Shown one piece after another: positions 12,894-25,200 of a DNA stretch of 64,000 nt (positions are counted from its first letter, which is position 1; each line of letters opens with the position of its first letter). Position numbers and translations under genes: made by a program. The notes under the pieces are model-generated. The model was given only the letters and a program-made list of their open reading frames with translations. It had not been told where the DNA came from and ran no database searches. Origin of the DNA: Metopolophium dirhodum (Eukaryota; Arthropoda; Insecta; Hemiptera; Aphididae); contig NC_083560.1 in NCBI RefSeq assembly GCF_019925205.1, forward strand, positions 6,510,001 through 6,574,000, in the 5' to 3' direction.

Positions 12894-14082
12894 AACAATT
12901 TATGTTGCATATTTTTGAATATTTTACTAAATTTATATGATTTTGCATATTTAAAGATTTCGAGTGGGTATATAAATGCATTTTATGTTAAAGCATTTAA
13001 GAAATCAACAAAAATAAACAAGTTTTTAATAATTGAATATGGAAATTCAATGATTTATAAATAAATAGTACTGTATATGATTAAGTGTGGGAAATCTATT
13101 TGAACGCATTCTACTCTAAAATGTTACATGTGCTGCTCATGGCCTTCATAGAGTTTCGGAGGAAGTACGAAATCAGTTTGGCACTGTTCATAAAATCGTA
13201 GCCAACATAAAGAAAATATTTAAAAAAGCATCATCACGTATAAAAGTTTTCAAAAAATACGCACCGGAGATCTCTCCTATTAACTTCCAGAACCAATCAT
13301 AACTAGTTGGAGTACCTGCATCAATGCAGTACTTTATTATTGTAAATACTATGAAAAAATGTGAGATGTTGTAAATATGTTGGATGAATACTAATTAATA
13401 CCTTATATTATTCAATAACCGCTGTATACGATAAATTCAATTTTTTTTTAATTAGATTTTGGGAATAAATTTAGTATAACAGCTCCAAATCATCAAAAAA
13501 TAAATATATAAACAAAATATTTATGATTAAAAAATATTTTTTTTATAATTAAATCTTGAAACATATATTTTTTATAAAATAATATATGCATATTATACTG
13601 CGTATTTGCGTTTTTTTAGTGCATACGTATGCACACATTTCATTGCTTTTTAGCGCATTAAGTTCCGAGTCCTGGATAAGTGATAATTAATATAAGTTTA
13701 TAGAATATATAATCAATTGTGAGCATAAAATCAAATTAACACCTAACCTACAGGTATACTATAACGACCTAATGAGGATCTATTTATTTATTAATATATA
13801 TTCTATAGTACCTGAATAGCAGTATATGTATGCTACATTAAATTATGAATTACCAAAATAAGAAAGTGGTTATTTGATTACCTCAACCATTTAACTCACC
13901 TGACAACTGTAATATTATATTGATATGTATGTATTTATTAGTTCATATATCATAGGTAGGTATACACAATATGTTTTTATGGGTTTTGCAGTATATCGTT
14001 TGCATTGTGTGTAGTTATATACTACGGCGAATGTCATTCGAGGTGACTGACCTGCTAGACACTCAAATAATTCGTTGGCTAT

Positions 14083-14289
14083 ATGATTTGCATGGACGCC
14101 CAACATTTTTTAAATTCTTTTTCATGTAATGTCGCGTTTTCGGCGGCATTAAAGAACGTTGTCCGCGATCCGACGCAGTTGGATTGCATACCTGATGCCG
14201 TGACCCAGCCTTTCCACATTGTCCGCTATCCGACAATAACTAAGGTGACTGACCTACTAGACACCAAAAAACTCGTGGCAGCTATATGA
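14083..14289 (+). other. 68-codon frame conserved between the C copies
   Basis: The predicted peptide (starting MICMDAQHFLNSF) is identical to the one on the minus strand at 48504-48710. The DNA here includes two imperfect direct repeats built on GTCCGC.ATCCGAC. Identity of the two copies reflects recent duplication, not proven selection. I recognise no family and see no upstream context for translation, so I treat it as non-coding until shown otherwise. Confidence 0.2.
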
Positions 14290-14640
14290 TTTTTTTACGA
14301 AATTTCGAATAACCCGGGCTACCACGTTGAACCGCATTGGTCCTGACCATATCACCTGACCTCCTTATCACACACCAACTGGCTCGAGATCGACGACCAG
14401 AACAAAAGACCAATGCAGCTTCCGACATCGGTTAAGACTCATCGCCAACTCGGGGGGTTTGGGGGTCTCCACCAGCGACGCTCGGAGAGATAGTATTATA
14501 TAAAACAGTAAACTGACTGACTGATCTATCAACGCACAGCTCAAACCATTAGACGGATCGGGCTGACATTTGGCATACAGATACCAATTAAGTTGTATGC
14601 GTCCGTTAAGAAAGGATTTTTGGAAATTCAACCCTTAAAT
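14290..14640 (-). repeat. Transposon 3'-end-like block
   Basis: Read on the minus strand, this has the string TTTGAGCTGTGCGTTGATAG, a short run of TCAG repeats and then TTTATATAATA followed by a CCGAGCGTCGCTGG block. Its partner is 48280-48490. The repeated TCAG and TATA tail resemble the 3' end of a non-LTR retrotransposon or Helitron; which one is undecided. Confidence 0.35.
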
Positions 14641-15844
14641 AGAAAAATAAAGGGTCTTTTTCAGCTATGAAAAAAATAAAAAATTGGTACGCACATCTAT
14701 GCATCAAGATAGATTTTCAAATGTATCTATGATATATATATAGAAAAAGACATTTCTGGTAGTTTTAAATTTAAGAATATTAAATAAATTCGCTATATAA
14801 TATCTAATCACTGTTTAAAATTATAAGATTTAACACTGCGTAACTATGTTATTTTATTATTAATAACAAATAAATAATTAATTAGCATTGAGTTCTTGAA
14901 TTCTTGAGGTGCATATTATTGTATTTCATTTATCAAGTATTTTATTTTTACTTTTGAGAGGTTGCGGGGGTGGAGCCTCTGCGGGTCTGTACTAATTTTA
15001 TAAATGTAGCCCCCCCAAATCAGTTATCTAATTTGCGCCTATGTCACACACGCACACACAGTCGTTATTGCAAAAATTGTATTAAATGTTTAATGTGAAT
15101 TATTGTTAAGTAATATGCATATTATAATGCTCGTTATCGCATGCCGCAACGTCGGCTGTTTAGTTACGATATTTACACGGCCGCCGAATTACATTCTATT
15201 GTCTAGGTGCCAATCGCCATCAGTTTTTCTATATTGTAATTTTTACGTGCGCGAATCGCCGTATTTTTTATATTGTATTTATTGTATTTTAGTGTGTGAT
15301 AATCACCACGGAACGCGTATACTAATATTATAATTTCTTTATTGTAGTCATTACGGCGCTAATCGCTACGAAAGAACGATTGTTATTATTCATATTGTCG
15401 AATAATATTGATTATTGACCGTGCTAATCGACGATTACTTTTATACAATATGAATCGTGAATTATATTGCAAATTGTATTATTAGTGCCGCCAAATTATG
15501 TGAGTTCCTTTTTATATTTATATTATTATTATATCTGTTATTGTATTGCTGTTGAGCCAGAAGAGCTTTTTATTATTATTAAATGATAATTAAACCGGGG
15601 TCTTCGGTTATTGTTTTCCAAAGTTTGTGATTTTACGTTTATGTGCTTACGCGCAACGCGTTACTTGACTACCACATGCAGCGCCCACACAAATTTTAAT
15701 TTTTTACGTATTTTAACAAGTTTGAAGTTAAATTAGTTTCAATGGACTAATTAACATAATAATATAATACGATGTTTTTGGAGCCGCTCAGATTAGATAT
15801 ATAGTTTAGGTCGACCGTTTAGTAAGCCTAGATGTAGTATATAT

Positions 15845-16040
15845 AGGTATCATATATATGCTTATCGTATTTCTTGTCATTCACCACTGCGTACGGGTTC
15901 TGCAAATGTAATCGAAATGTTACAAAATAGGTATAAAGCCGCGAAGGAAGGGTTAGGTTAACTTATATCTTACCCATAAAAGCTGAGAAGTTTTCTATAC
16001 GTGATTTACCGATGAATTACCTACCTACATATTTGTGAAC
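15845..16040 (+). repeat. Repeat V, copy 2
   Basis: Inverted partner of 10530-10725; see that entry for the shared strings. It begins where the match between the two C copies stops. Confidence 0.65.
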
Positions 16041-17759
16041 TGTTGAAATTATACATTTTTGTGATATTTTTAATAATTACTTATCGTCTCATTAAAATTT
16101 TTTATCAAGATCTGAATAGTACATTAGTACTCATATGTGTTGAAGTATAAATATGTTTATATTCATGATCTAAATGGTGATATTTACGACACCTATAAAG
16201 AACATAATATTTAATATGTATTTATATATTTATAATTTATATATATATATAACACATATAACATAATATTTATCATAATATGTAAATCTAATATGATTTT
16301 TATTTGGAAATCTGCTGATTTTTAATATGAATAATATGGAGTTTGTACCTATATATTTTCGTTGAAAATATGATATTATTATACAAATCTGTATACCTAT
16401 CAATTATTTAGAGTAAAGTCGAATACAGTAAAAGCTATATTTATATCAGCATTGCAGACTGTTGAAATTATATATTTTTGTGGGGTTTTTAATATTTACG
16501 TATCGTCTTATTAAGATAGTTTTATTAAGATCTGAATAGTGCCTATATATGTGTTGATATTTACAACGAATATAGAAATGTAATAGTATGAATATTACTG
16601 TTACATACCTTATATAATATCAAACTATGACTAATTATTTAATATCTACTAGACATGGTAAGATATTATATCCTAACTTGTGATGGCAATATACATGCGT
16701 TTTACATTATTTATAAAGTAAATAGAATAGTGTATAAAATAATTATGTATCTAGCCTAAAAACATAATTCCTAGTATTTTGTGTGAATGAGTGTTAAGTG
16801 ATGGATATAAGATATAATTTGTACCTACCCACCTATCATATGATTTATTATAATATAAGCGATCTGGTACGGTTTCAGCCTCATGTATTTAACGATAATA
16901 ATTGGAGACAGATATATGATTTCTATGTTACGTTGATGGAAAATCAAAAAAATATAGTGTTCTTATATTTAATCTGAAAATCAATGCATTATTCTTGACT
17001 GAAGTGTTATAGGTTTGTTTATTTCGAGACAGGTAAAGTGATGAATATCAGTGAAAATTGTAATGATAGTATATGTGTTATATCATATAGCTGATGAGCG
17101 TGGCTCTACGAATACAGTTTTTAAGATATTCAAACAAAAATAATAACTTTTAGCAAAGGTAACTACGAAAGTACCGGTTTTTAAAGGCAAAATATTTGTT
17201 ATATATATTTTTTTCCAGTGAGATTATGATAATTATAATTGAACTTATGAAAAGTTTACATGTTTTAACATAATATAATGTATGAGCCATAAAACTTGAT
17301 ATAATATCATATTATAATGTCGATTGGAGAGATGTAAGTCAGTGATTTAAAACTGCAATGTTCTGTTATAGTGTAGAGTTGTATTTAATATCTAATTCGA
17401 TATGACTGATGGATTGATTTACAAACTAGTTATATGTTATTATTAATATCTTAGACATGATCTTGATTTGGAAATGATATATTTACCGATTTTCACTAAA
17501 AAATCATTATTTTTTCAAAAATATTTCCCAGTTTGTGATGGTAATACACTAATATACATGTGATTTCATAATTATTTTACAAAATGTATAGAATAATACA
17601 TGAGAAGTATCAGTAATAAGCTATAAGCATGCATGTAGTATATAACTGTATACATAAGTCATTTCTAAAATTGTGTATAAAATAAATGCTGATCTGTGTG
17701 TAAGATATGCATTAAAAGTACCTAATTGAAATATATATGGTTTTCTATATACGAAAATA
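16041..17759. repeat. AT-rich stretch with a diverged direct duplication
   Basis: About 16040-16200 and 16430-16580 share an opening (CTGTTGAAATTATA) and a run ending AAGATCTGAATAGT, so an old tandem duplication with a period near 400 bp is present. Nothing else was recognised and no coding frame stands out. Confidence 0.45.
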
Positions 17760-18025
17760 TTATGGCGGGGTTCCAAGGCCAACGTTACCGATGTATGGGT
17801 GGGGTGGGGTGGCCATGACATAGGTATTGGTAGGAGGTAAGGCTGGGGGTTATCAAGCGCGTCCAACGTTGCCTAGGTATGGGTGGGGTGGGGTCGTCAT
17901 GACGTAGGTATAGGTAGGAGGTGAGGCGGGGTGGTCAGCACAGTATGCCCCACGTTACCGATGTATGGGTGGGGTGGGGAGGTCATGACGTAGGTATTGG
18001 TAGAAGGTGAGGCAGGGGGTTATCA
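17760..18025 (+). repeat. G-rich minisatellite, about three units of 84-86 bp
   Basis: Units begin with ACGTT at 17782, 17866 and 17952. Each carries TATGGGTGGGGTGGGG followed by a C/TCATGAC string and TAGGTAT.GGTAG. The G-runs give a potential G-quadruplex in every unit. The composition is sharply different from the AT-rich flanks. The 81-codon minus-strand frame overlapping it is a by-product of the repeat. Confidence 0.85.
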
Positions 18026-18782
18026 AGCGCGATCAAGTATGCGTTCCGGGCCATTTCGAGCACTGCTTCTGATATCTATGAACGACGCGGACGTAACTAC
18101 TTAATAGTACTCCATTACAAGTCAGTAGTTACAACGGATGAAAAACGATTTTTGGGCTGAAGAGTGTGTTGATAATATTGATCACCAAGAACGAGTTGAG
18201 CACAACTGGAAGTTAATAGTTATGAATATTAGGTACTTGCTACCTCCCTATATCGTATATAATATTAAATTACTTGTCAAAACTTTATCATCATAATAAA
18301 ATACGTACATCCACAGCCCACAGGATGTTCATAACCGGTATAAGTACATTTAAATTTCAGTAATGAATTATAGATATCTAATTATAATTAGTATTTAGCT
18401 CAATTATATTAAGCCAACGTTAAACTTCTAAATTCAAACAATGCGCGTTTCGGGAATACTAGCTGACATGACCATAACTTTGAAACCATTCCGGCTACTT
18501 TTTATACTGATTCTAGTGTTATAGCGATGAATTGTAATAAAATATCAATATCAATATTAATTTGTGCCTACCTCACATTTACACACTTAACCTGGGAAGG
18601 ACTAATAACCTTTTAGCAATGGGCCTAATTAAAAAATTATCAGATTCAAAAAGTTTTTTAAATAGTACATGTATTGCATTTTACAATGATTTGTTTTTTT
18701 CTGCAGTCTGTCCGAAACAATTTGGGTAGTCAAAATTCTCCAATATTCGAGATAAGCATTTTTTTTGGTAGAAAAGTTCATT
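18026..18782. other. Unassigned stretch
   Basis: AT-rich sequence with no repeat partner, gene or RNA recognised. The last 100 bp precede repeat Q1 and are not shared with Q2. Confidence 0.35.
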
Positions 18783-19507
18783 TATTTATTTCATTTATTT
18801 AATTTTCAAGCGTGATATGTGAATTTTTTATTTTTGATATTTCACATTGATCACAGATAATGCACTGACCTTAAAGTTTTATAATAGGTAAATTCACTCT
18901 AATATCATAACACACTATTAAAACTAGTGAACGACAACTTGCTATTTCGTGCGTGTGTAAGACGGAGACACAACAAATGTATGGGTAGTGTCCTCTTAAT
19001 ACAATTTGTAAAATTATACATGTGTGTCTATCTTATGGCCCTACAACCTTCTAGTCATAGATTATACACAAATACTAATTTACCTAATTACTGTTGAAAA
19101 TAAATAGGAACTTTTTTTTATGCAAGGAGTTCAATATTCATACTATTACAAGTATTACAGATTACATAACGTAATGGATATTCAGGGCACAGAATAGATT
19201 AAATTAAATTTATGCTGAGCCTAGGACGTTTATTGAGCTTATCATAACGGATGAACATGAACAGAAGATATCACAGAAAATGGATACCTATAAAATATAA
19301 ATTATTTTTTTAATATTTTTATTCTGTAGTAGAAGTTTAGAGTAATAATAATAGATAACGATATTATATTGTATTTTCATATTTTTAGAAATGGCCTATC
19401 AATTCTGTAATATCTATGACGTATACATACCTAAATACCTTGAAATGTGAAATATTGGTTAGACTAATTTATTTTGTATTTACTTAGTAGTATACTTATA
19501 TCATAGA
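18783..19507 (+). repeat. Repeat Q, copy 1
   Basis: A direct-orientation copy lies at 56806-57481. Shared landmarks include AAACTAGTGAACGACAACTT, TGTGTAAGACGGAGACACAA and GTAGTAGAAG.TTAGAGTAAT. Copy 1 has about 70 bp (near 19080-19150) absent from copy 2. No frame is conserved. Confidence 0.75.
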
Positions 19508-20916
19508 ATAGGTAATATTTTGAAGATTTGAAATTAATAATTATTTATTTATAAAACGATAATATTAAGAATTACATAATATATTATAATAGATAGTTAA
19601 GTTCATTTATATACAATTTACAATTCTGAATAAACTATACGTCTATGCCACCTATAGTATAGACTCAATACAGGGCCTAAAATTAAGATATTTTGCTACT
19701 GCACACCTAATTCCACACCAAAATATTTTTAAAAAAACATAGACCTCATAGTGCACATACCACATATTACTTCATTGCATAATTGTTTTTGGTATTTGTT
19801 AATAATGAGTTATAATATATAAAATCTACGAAAAGGTGGGTAAGAGGATGTCACTCTGCTGTACAGCAGGTTACAAGTGGGTCACTGTAATGGATGGTGT
19901 TAAATTTGAATTCAATGATATAATAATAATTATATTGAGCAAATAGCTTACTCATTTAACTAAAATACGTCAAACACATTTTTTTTGTGAACGGTCACAT
20001 TAAATTTATTTTATTTTTATTTTTAATATTTATTATTATTTATAAATAAGTTATGAATTTGGTATACCTACATTTATTTTATTGTATAATTTATATATTT
20101 TATAATCAATAATGGAATTGCATTTTTCAGTGTAAAACATGGTACATTATACTATTTAATATTTATATATACCAATTAAATCCATAAGAAAATGTAAACG
20201 TTTTTAGTTATGACGTAATAGCCCCCCCGAAAAGGTTATCACGATGGTCAATAACAGATAACCTAACCCAACCTAGCCTTATTAATTAATAATATTAATA
20301 TTTCCAGAAGACTGTAAAATTTTTCACCATCTGAAGGTACGAATGTTATAATATTTTATCTCAGGGATGAGGCCGATATGATACTGGACAAGATCGAATT
20401 TCATTAATATTTGGTATATTAAGCAGTTTATAGATTTTAGAACGAACACATATATGATTTTGTGACGGACCATGATTGCACGTCCTCTATTGCACAAGCA
20501 TACTTTGTACTGGCCAATGATAACGGAGGTATACACAGTCCTCGAAATGAAAAATCATATTAGCAATTTCATATAAACCATATCATTTGAAAAATATTTT
20601 GACTCTTTTTGAGCTCATTAAAATGTAGATTGATCCACCCAAGCGTAATCTGTAATGTAATAACAACTTAAATAACTTTAAACATATTTTGAAAATGAAA
20701 TGATACAAACTATTTACACTAATTGGTGGTCCGCAAAAGGTTGGGAACCGTTACTACATGTATAGTATACAGTTTAAGATATACGTGTTCGTGTGTGTAT
20801 TTAGGCCAACAGACAGACAAAAGAATTAGAATATCGATACACGATGTGGTATACGATGGCTGACGTGTAGAAGATATAACACAAACGCTGTACATTATTA
20901 ATTATTATATTTTACA
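19508..20916. other. AT-rich stretch with a Y scrap
   Basis: Only 19832-19935 is recognised: it is the leader of repeat Y (GTGGGTAAGAGGATGTCACT to ATTCAATGATATAAT). The remaining sequence has no partner or gene that I can support. Confidence 0.4.
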
Positions 20917-21006
20917 GGGGTGGCCAAACCGAGTGTCTCGTCTCGAATCATAAGATGCAAAACATAATTGCTCGTGGTTTGGACGACGGGACGATCGCAC
21001 CCCTAC
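20917..21006. mobile_element. Possible hAT-type MITE, about 90 bp
   Basis: The left end is CAGGGGTGGCCAAACCGAG. The right end complements it in two blocks: GGTTTGG and, 14 nt further, CACCCCT. CAGGGGT.GCCAAACC termini are common among hAT elements. The mismatched inner spacing and lack of a clear 8-bp duplication keep confidence low. Confidence 0.3.
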
Positions 21007-22414
21007 TAAAATTAATTAAACGAAGAAAATTAATTGTGTAAATTGAAAAATATTATTATTATTAAAAATAATTTTAAGAAATTTTAAAAATGATCGTATA
21101 ATCAAAAACCTATTTTAAAACTGAAAAAATATTATGATTACTAAAAATTATTTTAAGAGATCGTAGTGATCGTAAAATCAAAAAAAAATAATTATTTATT
21201 AGATTAATTACAAATTACCAATATTCAATCAACGGGTCACATAATTTATTTTAGTTAATATTTGATCGATATCAAAATGTAATAAATTTATCAAATAAAT
21301 TTTTTTTAAAAACCAAATCTTTAGTTTTATAGAATAGTTACAAAATATATAATATTTCTAACTATAACAACCACTTTTTTTAAGTAAAAAATATATTATA
21401 TAATGACAATTTATTAAGGAATTGAAAACAGTTTTTAAAACGACATTTGTGTTACATCCTTTTTTAAAAAGAAGGAGCTTATTTTGACGCCTTTAACTGT
21501 GCTATACTATTTATTTAAATCGCAATCTATACGTTGATAGGAAAAAAATATGGAAAATGTCACTTTTTTCGAACTTTGGTGTTGGAGACATACCTGTTGA
21601 TGGGGTTTTTAATACAAATTTTACTTTAAGTGGATTTTGTTGTGGAAGGATTTCCGAGCGAACTTTAAAACTAAGCTAGATAGTTTACAGCACCGTCGAG
21701 AAACAATTCTATCAAAAAAAAAATAATCGAACATAGGTGTTGGTGACAGTTTTTTAAACGATGTTTATGTTATCTTCGTCTATGTTTCTTAACTGAAAAA
21801 TAATCGTTTTTGAGTTACACCAAAGAATCACAATTGAATTTGTCAAAATATGGTACCCATTGCTTCGATCCGAATCTAATATAGCAATTAGAGTCAATGT
21901 CAATTGTATGTATAATTTTGATTATAATTTACTTGAAGGATAATTATATATAGGTAAATAACATTGTAAATGCTACATTTTCTTCTAAAACTGATTAATT
22001 TCAAAACTTGTATTATTGTTTTGTTTTTAATTATGTTACATATAATAAGTAATATTAACTAGTAATAGTATATTAATAATCACTCAACATCCAATCACCC
22101 ATTCGCCAAATTGTGTATGTGTGTTGCTGAAGCAAAGATTGCCGCCACTGTCGTAAACTATTACTACTTACTTGTATAGAATGTCGTTATGTTTAGATAC
22201 TTTTGCAACGATGAATTTAAAGAAATCGTCATACCAAGAGACACTTTATAAGCACCATTGATCTCGCGAGCAGCAATGAAATTATTACTGTCGTGCGCAC
22301 CAATATTATTCTTATATTTTTTAATAACAAAATTAGTGTGTTTAATATTCAAAAAGTACATACAACTAAATTGAACAGGTTTCCCAATTTATTTATGATT
22401 AAACTCTTGTATCA
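21007..22414. other. AT-rich stretch, nothing firm recognised
   Basis: There is a short internal echo (AAATTTTAAAAATGATCGTA and GAGATCGTAGTGATCGTAAA around 21080 and 21155), but no gene, RNA or clear repeat partner. Confidence 0.35.
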
Positions 22415-22855
22415 AATAGAATGGAATGCTGTACAGTAGTTGACAATTGGGTCACTGTAATGGATGGTGTTAAATATGAATTCAATGATATAATATTATT
22501 GTATACGAAATACGATTCTGAGCGGTGATGGTTTGTCAGTGTGGGTATCTTATATTTTATTTATACTGTTAATTGTTATTCATTATTCATAATACGGTAG
22601 CCGGTTGAATAAATATTATAAAATTACATGATATTACCAAGTATATTTGATGGTATTATTGTAAAAAAAAGTAATTAATATATAACCTATTTACGTGAAG
22701 CCTTGTTTTAAATTTTCAATCCTTAACTATAAAAGTTGAACATTTTATACATTTTTAACTACAAAATAATTATTAAAATTTGTTAAAATTTGAACTTAAA
22801 ATACTTATAAAAGAAATTGTGCCAATGTATTTTTAATATTTTGTAACAGCTATTA
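22415..22855 (+). repeat. Repeat Y, truncated copy (Y5)
   Basis: The Y leader and first third of the body, cut off where the non-LTR retrotransposon remnant begins. The break point suggests that the LINE, or a deletion, interrupted this copy. Confidence 0.6.
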
Positions 22856-22856
22856 C

Positions 22857-23508
22857 ATACATACATGTAAAATAATAAATGAAGTTTCTAGTATCAGATA
22901 TTTAGGTATTGTTTTTGATAAACATTTAAAATGGAATTTACATATTATACATAATTAATTAGGAAAGTTACGCACAATAACTTACAAATTTATAAAGCTT
23001 AAGAATTTAATACCTACACAAACAATTCGTATAGTATATTTTGCTTTATATCAGTCGATTTATCAGTATGGGTTATTAATTTGGGGGGGACTAGGTGAAT
23101 GTATTTTAAAACAGCTACAAGTAAATCAAAATAAAATAGTTAGAATATGTTTGAATAAGTATGCTCTTGAAGGGTCGACCAGTCGAAACTATAGGTATTT
23201 GGGTGTTCTACCAGTTAAATTCCTCTATAAAGAAATAGCAATCATGTTTTTTTTCAAACAATTAATAAAGGGGAAAAATAACACATTTTCTGAAAATAAA
23301 AAAGAAAATATGGTTTATAACATTCCCATTAAATATCCCAAAAAAATCTTTCGGTCAATCGTTTGTGGACTACTTGGGGCCTACGTACTTCAACCTAATG
23401 CCATATGAGTATAAAAAAAACATCCATCAGCATCAAAGTAGTGTTAAACAATGTGCTTATAAGTATTTACTCTTAGAGTTAGTTCAATTATTATTTGTTT
23501 TATGAATA
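22857..23508 (+). pseudogene. Non-LTR retrotransposon RT C-terminus, broken (Jockey/CR1-like)
   Basis: Read in one frame from about 22866, the sequence shows the hallmark IRYLGIVFDKHLKWNLHI, then VYFALYQSIYQYGLLIWGG and a Gln/Asn-rich helix ending RICLNKYALE. These are the features that follow the catalytic core (thumb region) of Jockey/CR1-type reverse transcriptases, from the YLG...L.W..HI motif to the Y.....WGG motif. The frame is broken twice: a TAA at 22956-22958, and a frameshift near 23355-23365, after which FVDYLGPTYFNLMPYEYKK continues to a stop near 23507. The catalytic YADD region and everything upstream are missing. It is a dead 5'-truncated copy. Its 3' tail is probably at 40926-41058, split off by element D. 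Confidence 0.75.
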
Positions 23509-23625
23509 TATTGATAGATAGTTATATTCAAGTAATTTAACTTGATAATGTCAAATTATATTCTGTTATTTTTGGTATTACCTTATTATGAATCTATTAA
23601 TTCTAAATTTTTAATATGTTAATAT

Positions 23626-23647
23626 TAACCTAACCTAACCTAACCTA
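23626..23647 (+). repeat. Short (CCTAA)n tract
   Basis: About four units of CCTAA, the complement of the canonical insect telomere repeat TTAGG. Two-to-three-unit relatives occur near 233-247 and 53168-53182. It is too short to imply a former telomere. Confidence 0.7.
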
Positions 23648-23792
23648 TTATTTTCTATTGTAGTTTTTGATTTTTCTATATTTTTATTTTAAAATTGTTT
23701 TATTAAATAACTAACTAAACTGTTCACATTTTATTTATTTATATAATTGTATATAATTATTCTTTTTTCTTTTTTTGATCTTTTTTAGAATA

Positions 23793-23798
23793 GCATTG
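23793..23798. other. Left target duplicate of element D (GCATTG)
   Basis: Abuts the AG that opens the left arm. The same six bases follow the final CT of the right arm at 40926-40931. Confidence 0.75.
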
Positions 23799-23974
23799 AG
23801 TAGTATAAATATGTAGGTTCTGGAGCACCTCCCCCTTAAATTTTACATGTAAAAGCATTGGCACCTCTGTATAGGCAATTCGAAGTACACGCACCTCCCA
23901 AACTTGTATTAATTACTCGATATAGGCAACCCGCAACACACATACACTCGTCACATACCACCCGATCCGACACG

Positions 23975-24480
23975 TGACCGACATATATTTTACCCCTTCC
24001 CCTTCAAATACATTACCTCCCCTTTAAAAAAAAATATATATAATATTCTGATGTACATTTGTATCGACTATATCGAACACTTGTCTGACATATATTTTAC
24101 CCCTTCCCCTTCAAATACATTACCTCCCCTTAAAAAAAGTATGTATAATATTCTGATGTACATTTGTATCGACTATATCGAACACTTGTCTGACATATAT
24201 TTTACCCCTTCCCCTTCAAATACATTACCTCCCCTTAAAAAAAGTATGTATAATATTCTGATGTACATTTGTATCGACTATATCGAACACTTGTCTGACA
24301 TATTATATTTTACCCCTTCCCCTTCAAATACATTACCTCCCCTTAAAAAAAAGTATGTATAATATTCTGATGTACATTTGTATCGACTATATCGAACACT
24401 TATCCGACATATATTTTACCCCTTCCCCTTCAAATACAAGACAGCCCCTTTAAAAAAAAAATATATATATAAAATATTCT
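23975..24480 (+). repeat. Tandem array, ~105-bp unit, five copies (left arm)
   Basis: Each unit has TATATTTTACCCCTTCCCCT, ATTACCTCCCCTT, an A-run and GTACATTTGTATCGACTATA. Unit starts lie near 23980, 24088, 24193, 24299 and 24407. Because 105 is a multiple of three, several units read through as a 103-codon frame of 35-residue repeats (24051-24362). I regard that as a geometric accident: the mirror array does not keep it. Confidence 0.9.
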
Positions 24481-24507
24481 GATGTACCTACATTTGTATC
24501 ATACATA

Positions 24508-24573
24508 CACATACATACACACAACACACATACATACCTATACATACACACACATACATGCATACATACACAC

Positions 24574-24604
<31 letters not shown>

Positions 24605-24705
24605 CATACATACATACATACATACATACATACATACATACATACATACATAAATACATACATACATACCCACATACACATACATACATACATACATACA
24701 TATAT
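24508..24705 (+). repeat. (CATA)n microsatellite, left arm
   Basis: Long CATA tract with a few interruptions. Frames through it on both strands give only Tyr/Ile/His or Met/Tyr/Val/Cys repeats and are artefacts. Its mirror is about 40027-40230. Confidence 0.9.
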
Positions 24706-24969
24706 ACGAACATACGTTATGCTCATAATATAATATAAGGTACCTACAACATCACACATACCTATATACAAATATTATACCATAATATTATATACTATTA
24801 TTACTTACATATCAATAAAACGCATAGGTATATTTATTCATATAAATATGATATAACCATACACATACAAACTATAATATGGTATTACACACTATACAGT
24901 ACTCATCAGTTTTCATTCTGAACTTATATAATAATATTTACAACACACACAAGCTCAACATATATATTA

Positions 24970-24974
24970 TATAC
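24970..24974. other. BEL target duplicate, left (TATAC)
   Basis: Directly abuts the TG of the left LTR. The identical TATAC follows the CA of the right LTR at 31879-31883, and a single copy (as GTATA) is in the other arm at 39757-39761. Confidence 0.9.
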
Positions 24975-25188
24975 TGTTTAATGTAGGACTAAGACCTTTA
25001 ATAAAGGAAAACGTAGAATTTAAGTGGACTGTATGCTTTTATTTATAATATAATAATAATAATTGTGGAGCCGCTCGCTGTGCTCGGTACAAACTTCGAT
25101 ACGCGACTAACTCGACTAATCACAAAATAATATAAGATAAATAATGACAATCGCGACAGTGTACGATAAAGCGACTCGAGCGCTAACA
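24975..25188 (-). repeat. BEL/Pao 3' LTR
   Basis: In element orientation it starts TGTTAGCGCTCGAG and ends CATTAAACA. A poly(A) signal AATAAA lies at 25038-25043 on the minus strand. I see no difference from the other LTR over 214 bp. Confidence 0.95.
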
Positions 25189-25200
25189 TACTCCCGGCAT
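25189..25200 (-). promoter_or_regulatory. Probable polypurine tract of BEL
   Basis: On the minus strand, GCCGGGAGTA immediately precedes the 3' LTR. It is short and imperfect for a plus-strand primer site, but it is the only purine-rich string in position. Confidence 0.4.

Larger units (their letters stand above)
12591..15043. mobile_element. Possible TIR transposon remnant, CATAGGCGCAAATT ends
   Basis: The left terminus reads CATAGGCGCAAATT followed by G-rich sequence, and the right terminus is its exact complement preceded by a C-run. The 2.45 kb in between has no transposase that I can see. No flanking duplication was found, so these may be ends of two separate small elements. The termini resemble those of the 2091-2266 element. 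Confidence 0.35.
11440..15860 (+). repeat. Block C, left copy (C1)
   Basis: Matches 46150-50200 in inverted orientation, at very high identity in places (the 207-bp frame at 14083-14289 gives the same peptide as its partner at 48504-48710). Two gaps break the match: about 1.19 kb (11703-12893) is absent on the right, and the right copy carries a 1.1 kb solo LTR. The right-hand part (15343-15850) is the same sub-block found in F1 and F2. No host gene was recognised. Confidence 0.8.
23509..23798 (+). other. Probable LINE 3' UTR up to the D insertion point
   Basis: AT-rich, non-coding sequence directly after the last RT codons. It contains the (CCTAA) tract at 23626-23647. It ends in GCATTG, the target duplicate of element D. 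Confidence 0.5.
23799..24974 (+). repeat. Left TIR of D, outer part
   Basis: Outer 1176 bp of the left arm, up to the BEL insertion point. In order it holds a 170-bp tip, the five-unit ~105-bp array, a (CATA)n tract and 260 bp of AT-rich sequence. Its mirror is 39757-40925. Confidence 0.85.

Noticed and set aside
24051..24362. 103-codon frame made of three 35-residue repeats
   Set aside because: It exists only because the tandem unit length is close to a multiple of three. The mirror array in the other arm has indels that destroy it, and no start context or domain supports translation.
23975..24480. Regular repeats considered as a CRISPR-like array
   Set aside because: Units are contiguous ~105-bp tandem repeats without unique spacers, in a eukaryotic genome.
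24450..24771. Several overlapping Tyr/Val/Cys- or Ile/His-rich frames
   Set aside because: Products of the CATA microsatellite read on both strands; the same happens at 39961-40269.
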